From: Trifolium pratense
Lineage: Eukaryota > Streptophyta > Magnoliopsida > Fabales > Fabaceae
DNA length: 64,000 nt
Assembly: GCF_020283565.1 (NCBI RefSeq)
Contig: NC_060065.1
Span: 32,104,409-32,168,408, forward strand
Reading direction: 5' to 3'
Position 1 is the stretch's first letter. Every line of letters begins with the position of its first letter. Below the pieces are notes generated by a model. The model saw only the letters and a program-made list of their open reading frames with translations. It was not told the DNA's origin and made no database searches. The translations under genes and the position numbers were made by a program. Shown one piece after another: positions 21,711-32,716 of the stretch.

Positions 21711-23097
21711 CCCCTCTCCCTGTTTCACTTGCTGGATGTCAATAAAAAAAAAAGTAATAGGACACTGTTCATGCATGAATAGAATGTTTGCAAATAGACA
21801 AATGGGGAGTTTTTTTTTTTGGTTACGGACAAATGGGGAGTGACCTTCTGTTCTTGTGATTATTTTCACATGTATGTAAAAATATATTCATACAATAAAA
21901 TGAAAGTTGAAAATTTTAATTAACTGGACCGTTTTTTAAATATGATGTTCTGGTAAATAATATATGAATCCCCCCCAAAAAAAAAGAAACAAAATTAAGT
22001 CTTACCGACCAACCTTGATTGATAGACTCCTAATTTGCATTTTTAATCTTATATTTTTACCATTTTATCATCATCATCATCGTCATAAATATTAAGAAGA
22101 GGAGTGTTAGTGTCACACTCCTCCAACACGCTTTTATAATATGAATCTACATCACCCCCACTTTCTATTCCTTTGTTTGATTATCAAACTCTAGTTTGTT
22201 TAACGTCAAACAAAGAAAAAAAAAATTCTAGTTTGTTTTTTTTTATTACCAAATTAAGATATAGTATTAACTTTTTTTTTATTATTTGTTTTTATCATTC
22301 ATCTTCTTCACACTGCCCTCTAACCGCAAACTATCTCTAAAGATTAACAAAAAAAAAAGGCAAAAATTGTCGCATAATTCTTTAGAATGTTTAATTAATT
22401 TAGATATTCTCTCCAATACAACATGTAGCTTTCAACATAATACAAAATCCCCAAATAAAGAAACATGTTTGAATAATTTTGTAACTAAATTAGTTTGGTA
22501 TTGCATGTTGCACAGTTTAAAAGTTAAAAAAAGAACTTAAGAAAAGAGACCTACTTAGAAAAACTTACAAAAAAAAAATTGAATTTGTATCTAAAAGTTA
22601 GAACTTGAGAAAAGAGACCTACTTAGAAAAACTTACAAAAAAAAAAAATTGAATTTGTATCTAAAAGTTAATCTATCACAATATTTTTAGTTTTATTTTT
22701 AAGAACAAAAAGCATGGAGAGAAGCTTCAAACTTTTTTTTTTGGTACATGAAGCTTCAAACTTTTAATCATCCTAAACACGATGTTTCAAATTTTATGAT
22801 TTTTTTTTTAATGACAAATTATTAAAATTTAGTATTTTTTTTATAGTAAAAATTATTAGTATGTTGATTGTTATGTTAGTGTTTTTTTACATCTTGTCAG
22901 CACTTGAATCCTGGATCTCCAAGTTCTTTAACACTTAGTTCAACTAGTTTAACCAACTGAGTTACTCATCCCACACATTTTCAAAATTTATGATTATCAT
23001 TCATTTTGGGATGATCATTGATGATTGTCTCATTTTTTTCCAGCTTTAGTGTGAGTTGTGTTATACATACATTTTTTTTAAGGATTGTATTACACAT
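21711..23097. other. Gene-free interval with a tandem duplication and a SINE fragment
   Basis: AT-rich. About 22539-22670 holds two copies of a segment of about 65 bp containing GAGACCTACTTAGAAAAAC. About 22895-22975 has, on the minus strand, TAACTCAGTTGGTTA and GGATTCAAGTGC, the A- and B-box pair of a tRNA-derived SINE. No gene seen. Confidence 0.45.
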
Positions 23098-24365
23098 ATC
23101 TATATATATAAATCCTAGATAGTTGTGGAATTGTCTATCTAAACCCTAATCCACAAACCAATGAAATCCTTTCATTTAACCACATCATCCACTTACATCC
23201 ATTTAATGTGGGGTACTAATTATAATTATTATTATTTTGGGTTATTATTCATTTTAAATTATTTTTTTCATTTTATTATTTTGTGTACTTTATTGTCTTT
23301 TTTTCAAAAAAGTTAATGTTTTTGCTAATAATCTTTTGTCCCATATTTATAAATATAAGGAGTTGGTCGATTGTCATGACTACTTTCTAATGTTAGTAAA
23401 AAAAAGTAGATAAAATAAATTTTACTAATGGTTGTTATGCCCTGTATGATTTTTATCATATTCGATATTTGAGTATGAGTTAAGTTGGTTTATCTTTGCT
23501 CCAATAAGTTTTAAATTAATATAAATGTCAAATTCGATAATACAGTAGTTTTTTGGTAAGAGATAATGAAGGTAGTTTATCTAACTCAGAATCCTCCAAT
23601 GAGATTTATAATATAAATAAAAACTTATCTTTCAACATCGATTATTTTCCATGGTCAATTATATGTTATCATTTCCATAGTTATTTTAAAGAATGAGTTA
23701 AAGATATTGTTAATCAATGTTAATGAAGAAGATACCAAAGTAACTTCAAATGTGATGTATAAATAAGTTTTTTAAATGTATAAACATATATATATATATA
23801 TAATTCCTAGATAGTTGTGCAACCACTAATCTAACCCTAATCCACGCCAGTCACTTATATATATCTAATTAAACACCCAATAATGGCACATCACTTCTAC
23901 TTACATCATTCTCATCTCTATACACTTTTTCATATGCATACATTTATATACCTATGACTTTTCATTATACACCCACTCAACTAATAATAATAGGTTTTAC
24001 TAAATTATACGCACTAATTAATCTTTTATACTATATATTGAATTATAATGTCCAATTAAGAATCAAATGCACAATGTATGAGTATGACCACAAATCGTTT
24101 TCATAGCGACATGACAATTTATGGATTACCAACTTATTTTGGTAGATGCAATAGGATCTATTGTAATCTTTTCGAAATGTATAAACACATATTTAATATC
24201 TATCTTATATTTACATCACTTTTTTTATTATTATTATTTTGTTGTTGTTGATGTTATTATTATAATTTTCATAATACTTATTATTTCAATTTATACGGAT
24301 GATTTTTCAACATTACAATATAAAATACCGCATAATACCCGTGTATCGCACGGGTGTGAGACTAG
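23098..24365 (+). mobile_element. Non-autonomous Helitron (3' end clear, 5' end ambiguous)
   Basis: The 3' end is clear: hairpin ACCCGTGTATCGCACGGGT (about 24337-24355), six bases, then CTAG (24362-24365) followed by T, the Helitron terminal arrangement. Two possible 5' ends share the block CCTAGATAGTTGTG plus CTAACCCTAATCCAC: one starts TCTATATATATAAATCC near 23098, the other near 23790. One may be nested in the other. No Rep/helicase coding. The borders are inferred from family structure. Confidence 0.6.
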
Positions 24366-25188
24366 TATGTGAAATGAATAATGTGGAATTTGAATCCTCT
24401 CCTTCATTCACTTTTACATCTCTCTCTTTCACATCTCTCTCCTTCATCTTTATCTCTCTCTTAACCTTACACTCTTTCATGATTATTTTAATTTTTTTTA
24501 TTAAAAATAAAGATTGGAATTAAGAGAGATGTAGAGAGGTAGTTAATGAGAGATTCAAGGTGACTCATTCGGTTGCAAAGAAAACACTACTCCTATGATG
24601 TCCTCATTTATTTATTTTATAATGTTCCACTTTGTATTTATTAATCCTTCATTTTTAGTCTATGTGTAATTATTTTGAATATACATAATCTATTAAATTG
24701 TTATATTTTTAATGGTTAAATATATTTTTAATCTTTTTAAATATGTAATTAAGTTGATATATTTAGAGAGACTTTTTATCAACTTTCGTTTTTAGTCCTC
24801 TATTTTTTTTTTTTTACTTTTGGACCTATAAACTTTTATGGTGTGTTTGGATGAGAAAAAAAAAAGTTAAATATAAATTATGATATACTAGAATAAAATC
24901 TTTTTTGGTTACAAATACTAGATTAAAATCAATTTAACACTATCTTTTTTTGAGAGAAAGAAAACTTATTTAACGCAAAAGTAAAAATAAAAATAAAAAT
25001 TCAACATATATATATAAATATAAAAAGCAATATAGTCGGTGAAAAGTCGAAAGCACACCCGACCCGTTTCCAAGCTTCTCTTTTCTGCGTTTTCTGTTTT
25101 CATTTTCAACTTTGCATCGCTCCACCCACGAAGAAGAAACAAACTTCGAGTAATTTTTTGTTGAAATCGATCATCAACAAATCAAAAA
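24366..25188. other. Upstream region of the CWC25 gene
   Basis: AT-rich. A run of TCTCTC and TTCAT units at 24400-24480 is unassigned. TATATATATAAATATAAAAA at about 25007-25026 is the best TATA candidate for the downstream gene, about 165 bp before its ATG. The leader 25060-25188 is C/T- then A-rich. Confidence 0.4.
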
Positions 25189-27905
25189 ATGGCGTTGAAG
25201 TTTCTGAACAAGAAGGGTTGGCACACCGGAAGTTTACGGAACATCGAAAACGTTTGGAAAGCGGAACAAAAGCATAACGCAGAAGAGAAAAAACTTGATG
25301 AGCTTCGAAAACAAATTCAAGAAGAACGCGAACGCAGCGAGTTTCGTCTTCTTCAGGAAAAAGCTGGCCTTGTTCCGTAATTTTTCTTCCCCTTTCTCTC
25401 TTTCCCCCAATTCAATTTTCAATTTTTATTCAAAATTTCCCAATTTGATTTTTTAGGGTTAGGGTTTTAGTGTAAATCTTAAATTAGGTTTCTAATTTTA
25501 TTGATTTTGAATTTGCAGTCATCAGGAGAGGCTAGAGTTTTTGTATGATTCGGGGTTGTCTGTTGGTAAGACATCTGAAGGTTTCAAAGCGCTTGAAGCT
25601 TTGCCCAAATCCGATGCAACCGATGCGCCTTCTTCTTCCGCTTCTAAGGTATGTTTATCTGATTTTGGTCTTCAAATTTTCTGTTTTTATAGTAATTTTT
25701 TTTTTCCTTTATTGTTGATTGAATGTGAATTAGGGTTTGTTAATTCAAGGTAAATTTAGGTTTTTTTTGTTTGTTTGTTTCTTGTGAGTTAATTTATGGT
25801 TTTTTTGCCGTAGCAGGAAGCAAGTGTTCCCGGAGCTTTGTTTGAGGATAAGCCTCAATCTGCTAATGATTCTTGGAGAAAGCTTCATTCTGATCCATTG
25901 CTTATGATTCGCCAGCGTGAACAGGAAGCACTTGCAAAGATTAAAAATAACCCTGTTAAGATGGCCATGATCAGAAAATCAGTAAGTCTCTCTTTTTTGT
26001 TCATAGTTGTGTATTTTTGTTTGGTTACTATTGTATTTCTGTTTGTAGTTCAGTTTTGGTTGATTGGGAATTAGGCCAGCCTTACGCATGTTTTTGATTG
26101 TAGTCTGAATGTTTAATCATAATTAGATGCAACTTTCACTCGCTCTTTTTAATCATAATTAGATGTTCAAAGCTTTTTGAGATTATACTAGTTGGAGATT
26201 TGTTCAGTCTGTTTTAATTTAGATTAATAGAGTTAGAGTAATTCTATGCAGGAATTACTATTCCTTAATTAACTTAATTGGGCTACTTATGTTATGTAGA
26301 TAGGTATTGTTTAACTTGGGCGGGATGAAAAATCGAGATTCCTGTGTTGGCCTTTGTTGGTTTTGGTAATTGATTGATTATTATCATCGAGTATATTCAC
26401 TAGAGTCAACGCAGTGCACGTGCATGTGAACCATATTTTTTTTTGGCTAAGATGAATTACAGGGGTGGTATTTTAACTTCGAAGTCACACTTGGGAATTG
26501 TTAAAACTTTCGTCGGTGCCTTGTACTCTAATTTGCTGTGGGGGGAACATATTGAAGAAACTGCTCTGACCAACCAAAACCTTGTAACTCAGAAATTTCC
26601 AATGCACTATGCTGCTATAGACATTCTGATTTCTAAGAATTTCCCAAAACATTGTGATTTGATTGACCACCACTCAGTTGCAATAAATTCATTTCCCAGC
26701 CCCCACGATTCTGCGAGTTCTCCCTAACTCCTCGTTGTTGACTTCAACTTTTGTTTAGGGCCTTCTATGCCATGCAGCCCCGTGTCCATGACGACCTCCT
26801 ACAGAGTGGCCATGCTATCTGTGGCTACTATTCTTATTCATGCTGAGTTATATGGTTTATAACTCTATGAAATTATGTTGCTTAATAATACTCATGGGTT
26901 GGGCTTTTAATTTTAATTCACCACTTGCATTTTAATAAACTTTAAACTGCAATGACTAAACAGGATGACAAAAATAACTGTTTTGGTTTACTTTCACCAA
27001 GATATTGTGTTTGAGGTTGTTTCTAATCTATGGCTTGTCTTTGTTAACATTGTCAGGTTGAAGAAAAGGAACACAAGAAGAAAGATAAAAAGAAGAAGCA
27101 TCGATCCAGTAAATCAAAGCATAAAGAAAAGTCTGATTCAGAAGATGACATTGGTGAAAGGAGAAAAAGAAAGGCCAGTGATGAAGACTTTGACAAAAAG
27201 TGTCACAAGGCTCAATCAGATTCAGAGAATGAATCAAGTGATGAAGAAAGGAAGAGAAGGAAAAGTCACTATGACGACAAAAAATATAGAGAAGGATCAC
27301 CCAGTCACCACCAAAGTCATAGCAAAGTCAAAGATTATAAAGAAGATGTTGATAACAGAAGGAAGAATCACTATGAAGATAGAAAATACAGAGAAAGATC
27401 ACCCCGTCACCACCAGAGTCAAAGCAAAGTCAGAGACTATAAAGATGCTGATGACAGGCATGATAGCAAGTTGAAGTCAGGAAGACATGCTCCAGAAGGT
27501 CAGTCCAATTTTGATGTCTCTAAAAGGGGGAATAGGAGCTTTCGAGAACCAAGTTCTACCAGATCTTCTGCTAATTCACTTGAACGTGAGTCACACTATA
27601 AGCGGAGAAATATGGCTCCTAAGCTTTCAGAAGAAGAGAGGGCTGCTAAACTTAGGCAGATGCAACTTGCTGCCGAGTTACATGAAGGGGAGAGATGGAA
27701 ACGTATTAAGAAGGCTGAGGAGACTGATGCACAGGAAGCAATCCAGAACACTAGTTCTGTAGGCAAGAATTTCTTGGATACTGCTCAAAAAAGTATATAT
27801 GGTGCTGCAGAAGGGGGGAGCGCATCTATAGCCGAGAGTATCCAACGGCGGACTCATTATTCTCAAGGAAGATCTGGAGGTGAAGGCAATGCATTTAGGC
27901 GGTAA
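25189..27905 (+). CDS. CWC25: CWC25-like pre-mRNA splicing factor
   Basis: Four coding exons: 25189-25376, 25519-25648, 25817-25981, 27057-27905, giving 443 aa. Borders are GT-AG; the exon 1/2 junction splits a Pro codon (phase 2). The start MALKFLNKKGWHTGSLRN is the conserved N-terminus of CWC25, followed by the CIR/CBF1-interacting N-terminal helix (NVWKAEQKHNAEEKKLDELR) and the conserved LEFLYDSGLSVG and MIRQREQEALAKIKNNPVKM segments. CWC25 acts in the spliceosome at the first catalytic step. The last exon encodes an SR/KD-rich tail with an internal repeat (two YREGSPSHHQS / YRERSPRHHQS units) and a conserved C-terminal part (LSEEERAAKLRQMQ). Intron 2 ends in TAGCAG, so the exon 3 start may shift by one Gln codon. 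Intron 3 is 1075 bp and may hold repeat-derived sequence near 26440-26820. Confidence 0.9.
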
Positions 27906-29866
27906 ACATTGCCTGTGGTGTTTTCATCACTTAATTTTAGTTATTTGTCCCCAGACCTCTCTTTCACATGGTTTCTCGTCCTTGTACCAACATTCGATTC
28001 ATTCTGTGTATCAAATATTGGAATGGATCCTCTGAGAATATAAACATGATAATGTCAAATGTTGTAATAATGAGATATTATTATCATGTTAAGAATTCGT
28101 AGTTTGTCCTTTCATGATTCAAAATTTTCAATATTGTGATTTTGAAGTATTCATGTTTGATCTGAGACATACTGTTTCCGTATACCGCCAATCTACCATA
28201 CTGGTTATTTCTGCTGGAGTTATGTATGTTAAGATGTGTGTACTATAAGAACATTCTGTTGTGGCTACCTCGTTTTACATACCAGGATGGTTCTTTATCT
28301 TAATTTTTTTATATCAATGTAATTCTTTATTTTATTTGATCATGTTGGTCTTTTTTAACATTCATTTCTCTTCATTTTTTTTTCTCTTGGTATTAACCCT
28401 CTGGTTCCCAGGAGAAGGTGGCAGAAGGGGTCCCTTGTCTGTGATCCATCAAAATTAATTTGATTTTACATTAAGTTTTCAGCTAAGATTGTGTTTTCCT
28501 TATTGCCCATTTGAGCCTAATCATAGTTATTCAAAGTAAAAATTTAATTCTACTCTCATTTTTTGGTGGTTAATCTGTTATGGTGATTCATTTTAATAAA
28601 AGTAATAAAGAAATGTGACACTGAAACTAACAGGCTGGCAATGTATCTAATCTTATGCCCAGAATGGATATGCAGGAAAAAATATGAGGTTGCTTCTTTA
28701 CAATCAAAGGAAGCACTTATTCTTAATCTAGCTACTGAAAGCTATGCAAAGCTTCCTTCTTGATTAATAGTATATGATGATGGTGCACATTACAGTTGCA
28801 TGTCTTTATCAGTTTTATGAGATAAACACCAAAACCAAATCATCACTCAACTCATTCCCTTGTGAATGGGTAATTGTGATTAGACTTGTTAATTGTGATT
28901 GATAATATCAATCAATTATAATATCAATTAATTACTTATTTTCAATAACACTATGGTTTATTGGTATCTCAACTTACTCAATATGAAATTTATTCTTCCC
29001 AACTCTTACTAAAAAAAGATTATTTTTTTCTTAAAAATTCGATGGAAAATTGGATTAACTAATATCGCTGGTAACTACTTGATTGTGTTCAGGCATGATG
29101 GAATCATGTGACATAAGGCAAATTTTATGATAACAAATGGCACCTTCCGAAAGTATAAGCAAAAAATTGTTCTCGTCCTCACGGCTGAGATAGTGACTTG
29201 ATCGGTGTTAGTTCAACAAACACAAAGGGAAACAAATATTTGTGATTTAAAATTCAACTTGTTCGTTTTGTGAAACTGACATTGATCAAGTCACCGTCTT
29301 ATCTTTAAGAACGAGAAAGAAAAAAAAACTGCGAGCTTCTACTTTTGAGAAATATCATTGATCATGGTTAGGTTTTCAGGTCATTTTAGAGTACTAACCT
29401 ACTGTCGGCCACCTGTCAAGATGGTCCATTATAGAACTTACCATGACATAATTCTCATACCAGAGCAATGTGGCAGAATAAGTTTGTCACATTTATGGCT
29501 AGTTCATTCGTTTCCTTATTCACTGATGAGCTAGAAAAGAACAACAGCTGCTGAATAGAGACTGTCAAATAAATATTTGGTAAGTATTATCATTCTTCCT
29601 TTTCTCTTTTCATTCACTTTTCTGTTATTTGGACTATGTGATTAATGATGCTATTATTGCAAAATGATGTGTAGGTTTGAGTATTTAAAATGATGTTTTA
29701 ACAACCATAGTCTATTCATGGTAGTGATACAAGAGGGCCACAATAGACCATGCAGCTAACTACCCTATCAATTCATGAGTTATGTGAGCTCCTTGGATCT
29801 GTTGAGAATGAAATAGGTTGTAGGGTATTTAAAGCATTCATTACCTGATGGAGCAAATGAAGGGAA
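27906..29866. other. 3' UTR of the CWC25 gene and gene-free interval
   Basis: The first about 200 bp is likely 3' UTR (several AATAAT and ATTATT motifs near 28060). The remainder is AT-rich with no exon or clear repeat boundary. Confidence 0.4.
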
Positions 29867-29871
29867 CTCAT

Positions 29872-30351
29872 TGTTGGGTTTCAAGTGTGAGTGTTTAAGT
29901 CTCATATCGACTATGTGTGGGAAGAATGTTGGATTTATAAGAGAGGTGACCCATTAACTTAACACCTTAACGTTTTGGGTTGGGATGTGGCGTCTCCCTC
30001 TCTTGTGTGGTCCTGTAGCATTGGCCCATTGTTTCTCCTGAGCTCCCCCGGACTCCCCAACAGTGGTATCAGAGCCTAGGTTCGGCTTGGTGGGGGAGCA
30101 GGAGGGGATCCTAGTTTGGATCAACTATAGTATGTGGGGGAACTCACACTTGGGGGAGAATGTTGGGTTTCAAGTGTGAGTGTTTAAGTCTCACATTGAC
30201 TATGTGTGGGAAGAATGTTGAATTTATAAGAGAGGTGACCCATTAACCTAACACCTTAAGGTTTTGGGTTGGGATGTGGCGTCTCCCTCTCTTGTGTGGT
30301 CCTGGAGCATTGACCCATTTTTTCTCCCGAGCTTCCCCGGACTCCCCAACA
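29872..30351 (+). mobile_element. Complete TRIM (terminal-repeat retrotransposon in miniature)
   Basis: 480 bp. Direct LTRs of 191 bp at 29872-30062 and 30161-30351, both TGTTGGGTTTC...CTCCCCAACA. The duplication CTCAT is at 29867-29871 and 30352-30356. One base after the left LTR is TGGTATCAGAGCC (30064-30076), a perfect initiator-Met tRNA primer site; the polypurine tract TTGGGGGAGAA ends at 30160. No coding capacity, so it relied on proteins in trans. I count about ten differences between the LTRs, so it is much older than the Sirevirus. Confidence 0.93.
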
Positions 30352-30612
30352 CTCATTTGACATTTGGCACCATACAAAAAATTAATTTTTTAATGTGCAA
30401 TTTTCAGTTTTAGTGCTAAGAGTTTGACTTTGTAATCTTAACGGACATGGTTTGAATTCCTCAGAGATGGTTTTAAAATACTCCCTCTGAACTTAAATAT
30501 CAACAAAAGTCAAAATGTATCTGGTTTACATTTAAGCCAAATATATTTTGACTTTGCTTATATTTAAGTCTTGAGTAGTAGTCATTAGTTCCACTATAAT
30601 TAATAATAATTT

Positions 30613-30946
30613 GGCTAAATTGCACTTTTGTCCTCCTAATTTTTACAAATTTGCGATTTTGTGTCCTTAACTTTAGTCCATTTTGCAAAAGGATGACCCC
30701 TTCACTGATTTTGACAAAGTCAACGCACATGTGGCAAGCGACTCACATAACACGTCAGCATGTCTTGCCATGTGGACAATGACTCACATGCCACGTCAAC
30801 ATGACTTGCCACACGCGCTTTGACTTGGTATGGGGGCTAAAATCAAAATTTTGTGAAAGTTATGGGGCCAAAAGTGTTATTTTGAAACTTAAGAGGCCAA
30901 AACCGCAAGTTTGTAAAAGTTATGGGGTCAAAAGTGCAATTTAGCC
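30613..30946. mobile_element. Non-autonomous TIR element (Mutator-like MITE) with a 13-bp flanking duplication
   Basis: 334 bp with inverted ends GGCTAAATTGCACTTTTG / CAAAAGTGCAATTTAGCC and related inner repeats. The flanks are identical: TTAATAATAATTT at 30600-30612 and 30947-30959. The ends resemble the long-TIR elements common in legumes (compare 42582-43186). Mutator-like elements usually duplicate 9-11 bp; 13 bp here may include chance matches in an AT-rich target. Confidence 0.8.
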
Positions 30947-30986
30947 TTAATAATAATTTCTCTCTTTCCAAACTTTTAAAAGTATT

Positions 30987-30992
30987 TATAAA
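30987..30992 (+). promoter_or_regulatory. TATA box of the aspartic protease gene
   Basis: TATAAA in AGTATTTATAAAATG, 118 bp before the ATG at 31110 and 40 bp after the right end of the TIR element. No competing TATA lies nearer. Confidence 0.55.
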
Positions 30993-31109
30993 ATGTCGGT
31001 TTTGTTACAAATAGAGACTAGAGATATAGTGTGCCATATATCTGCTGAGAGTAAGAAAGAAACTAACCACACAAACCAATCTTTCAGAGTTGTCACAGCA
31101 GTGTACAAG

Positions 31110-32716
31110 ATGAGTCTCTTTTGGTTTCTAGTTTTCTTTGCACATCTTGCAATAGCATCTTCTCTTGTGGAAATTGAAGGCATGTATCTCAAATCTCAAA
31201 ACCTTGCTAGCTAATTTTCAAATTGATGGAAGTAGAAGCTTCCTCTATTGTCTAGCAGTTTTTAATTTTCTTTAATTCACAAAACATATCATCACTTATC
31301 ATTTGGTGTTACATTTTCAATATTAGAATGATTAAATTCTGAATTGTTTGTACCCAATTATGTATACTAAACTTGCAAACAGTTTATTTTGCAGATAATG
31401 GTTTAAGGCACAAGCAAAGTGGTATGCATCTCAAATTGTATCATGTCAAAGCTCTCAACTCCTCTCCGAATTCCACATCGGTTTTATTCACTGACATGCT
31501 CGCGAAAGACGCGGAGCGTGTCAGGTACCTTCACTCAAGATTATCCAATAACTCTGATACTATTACTTCTTCCGATAATAAAGTTGGAGTACCAAAACCA
31601 AAACTTGTCAGCACACCATTGAAACCAGGTTTGTTAATTGGTTCAGGCAATTACTATGCAAAAATAGGACTTGGTACCCCTATAAAGTATTATAGCCTGA
31701 TTGTAGACACAGGTAGTTCCTTTTCCTGGCTCCAATGTCAACCTTGTACTATATACTGTCATGCGCAAGTTGATCCGATTTTCAATCCTTCCGCGTCTAA
31801 AACCTATAAAACCTTACCATGTCCATCCCCTCAATGTTCCTCTCTCAAAGCTTCCACACTCAATGAACCAAGTTGTTCAAAAGTATCCAATGCTTGTGTC
31901 TACAAAGCAAGCTATGGTGATTCATCTTTCTCGCTCGGTTACTTGAGTCAAGATGTGTTAGCCTTAACCCCGTCAGAGACACTGCCAAATTTTGTATACG
32001 GTTGCGGCCAAGATAATCAAGGTTTGTTTGGAAGGTCCGCAGGTATAATCGGTCTGGCCAATGACAAATTATCCTTGCTTGAGCAATTGTCTGGAAAATA
32101 CGGAAACGCCTTTTCCTATTGTCTTCCTACATCTTTCTCGACACCAAACCCTTCCAACAAGGAAGGTTTCTTGTCAATTGGAACCTCATCATTGACACCA
32201 TATTCGTCGTACAAGTTCACTCCTTTACTTAAGAATCCAAAGGTACCTAGCTTATATTTTATAGAATTTACATCAATCAATGTAGCAGGAAGGCCTATAG
32301 GAGTTGCAGCATCAAGTTATAAGGTTCCTACTATCATAGATTCTGGCACAGTTATTACTAGGTTACCTGCGCCGGTTTATAATGCATTGAAAAATGCTTT
32401 TGTGGCGATTTTGTCCAAGAAATATGAAAAGGCACCAGGAGTTGCTATATTGGATACTTGTTTTAAGGGCAGTGTTGAAGGAATATCAACAGGAGCACCA
32501 GAGATTGCTTTGATATTTAAAGGGGGTGCTGGCCTACAACTTAAGGGTCACAATACCCTTCTTGAACTTGAAAAGGGAGTTACTTGTTTGGCATTTGCTG
32601 GTAATTCTGAGGGTAATTCTATTGCCATCATTGGAAATTATCAACAACAAACATATAAAGTGGCTTATGATGTTGCCAATTCCAAGCTTGGTTTTGCACC
32701 TGGTGGTTGCCAGTGA
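31110..32716 (+). CDS. Secreted pepsin-like aspartic protease (A1 family, nepenthesin/CND41-like)
   Basis: Two coding exons: 31110-31179 and 31395-32716, 463 aa. Exon 1 encodes a signal peptide (MSLFWFLVFFAHLAIASS). The joining frame requires a phase-1 donor, and the only fit is AG|GCATGT at 31180, making a GC-AG intron; no GT donor keeps the frame open. The mature part has the two catalytic motifs: VDTGSSFSWLQC (Asp128) and IIDSGTVITRL (Asp339), with Cys-rich nepenthesin-type insertions (CQPCTIYC, CPSPQC, YGDSSFSLGYL). It ends SKLGFAPGGCQ, the usual A1 plant C-terminus. Plant relatives act in the apoplast or plastids in protein turnover and defence; the substrate is unknown. A TATA box is at 30987. 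Confidence 0.9.

Noticed and set aside
26443..26727. 94-codon frame in the CWC25 intron as a separate gene
   Set aside because: No domain, no promoter, and it is within a well-supported intron. Kept only as a low-interest finding.
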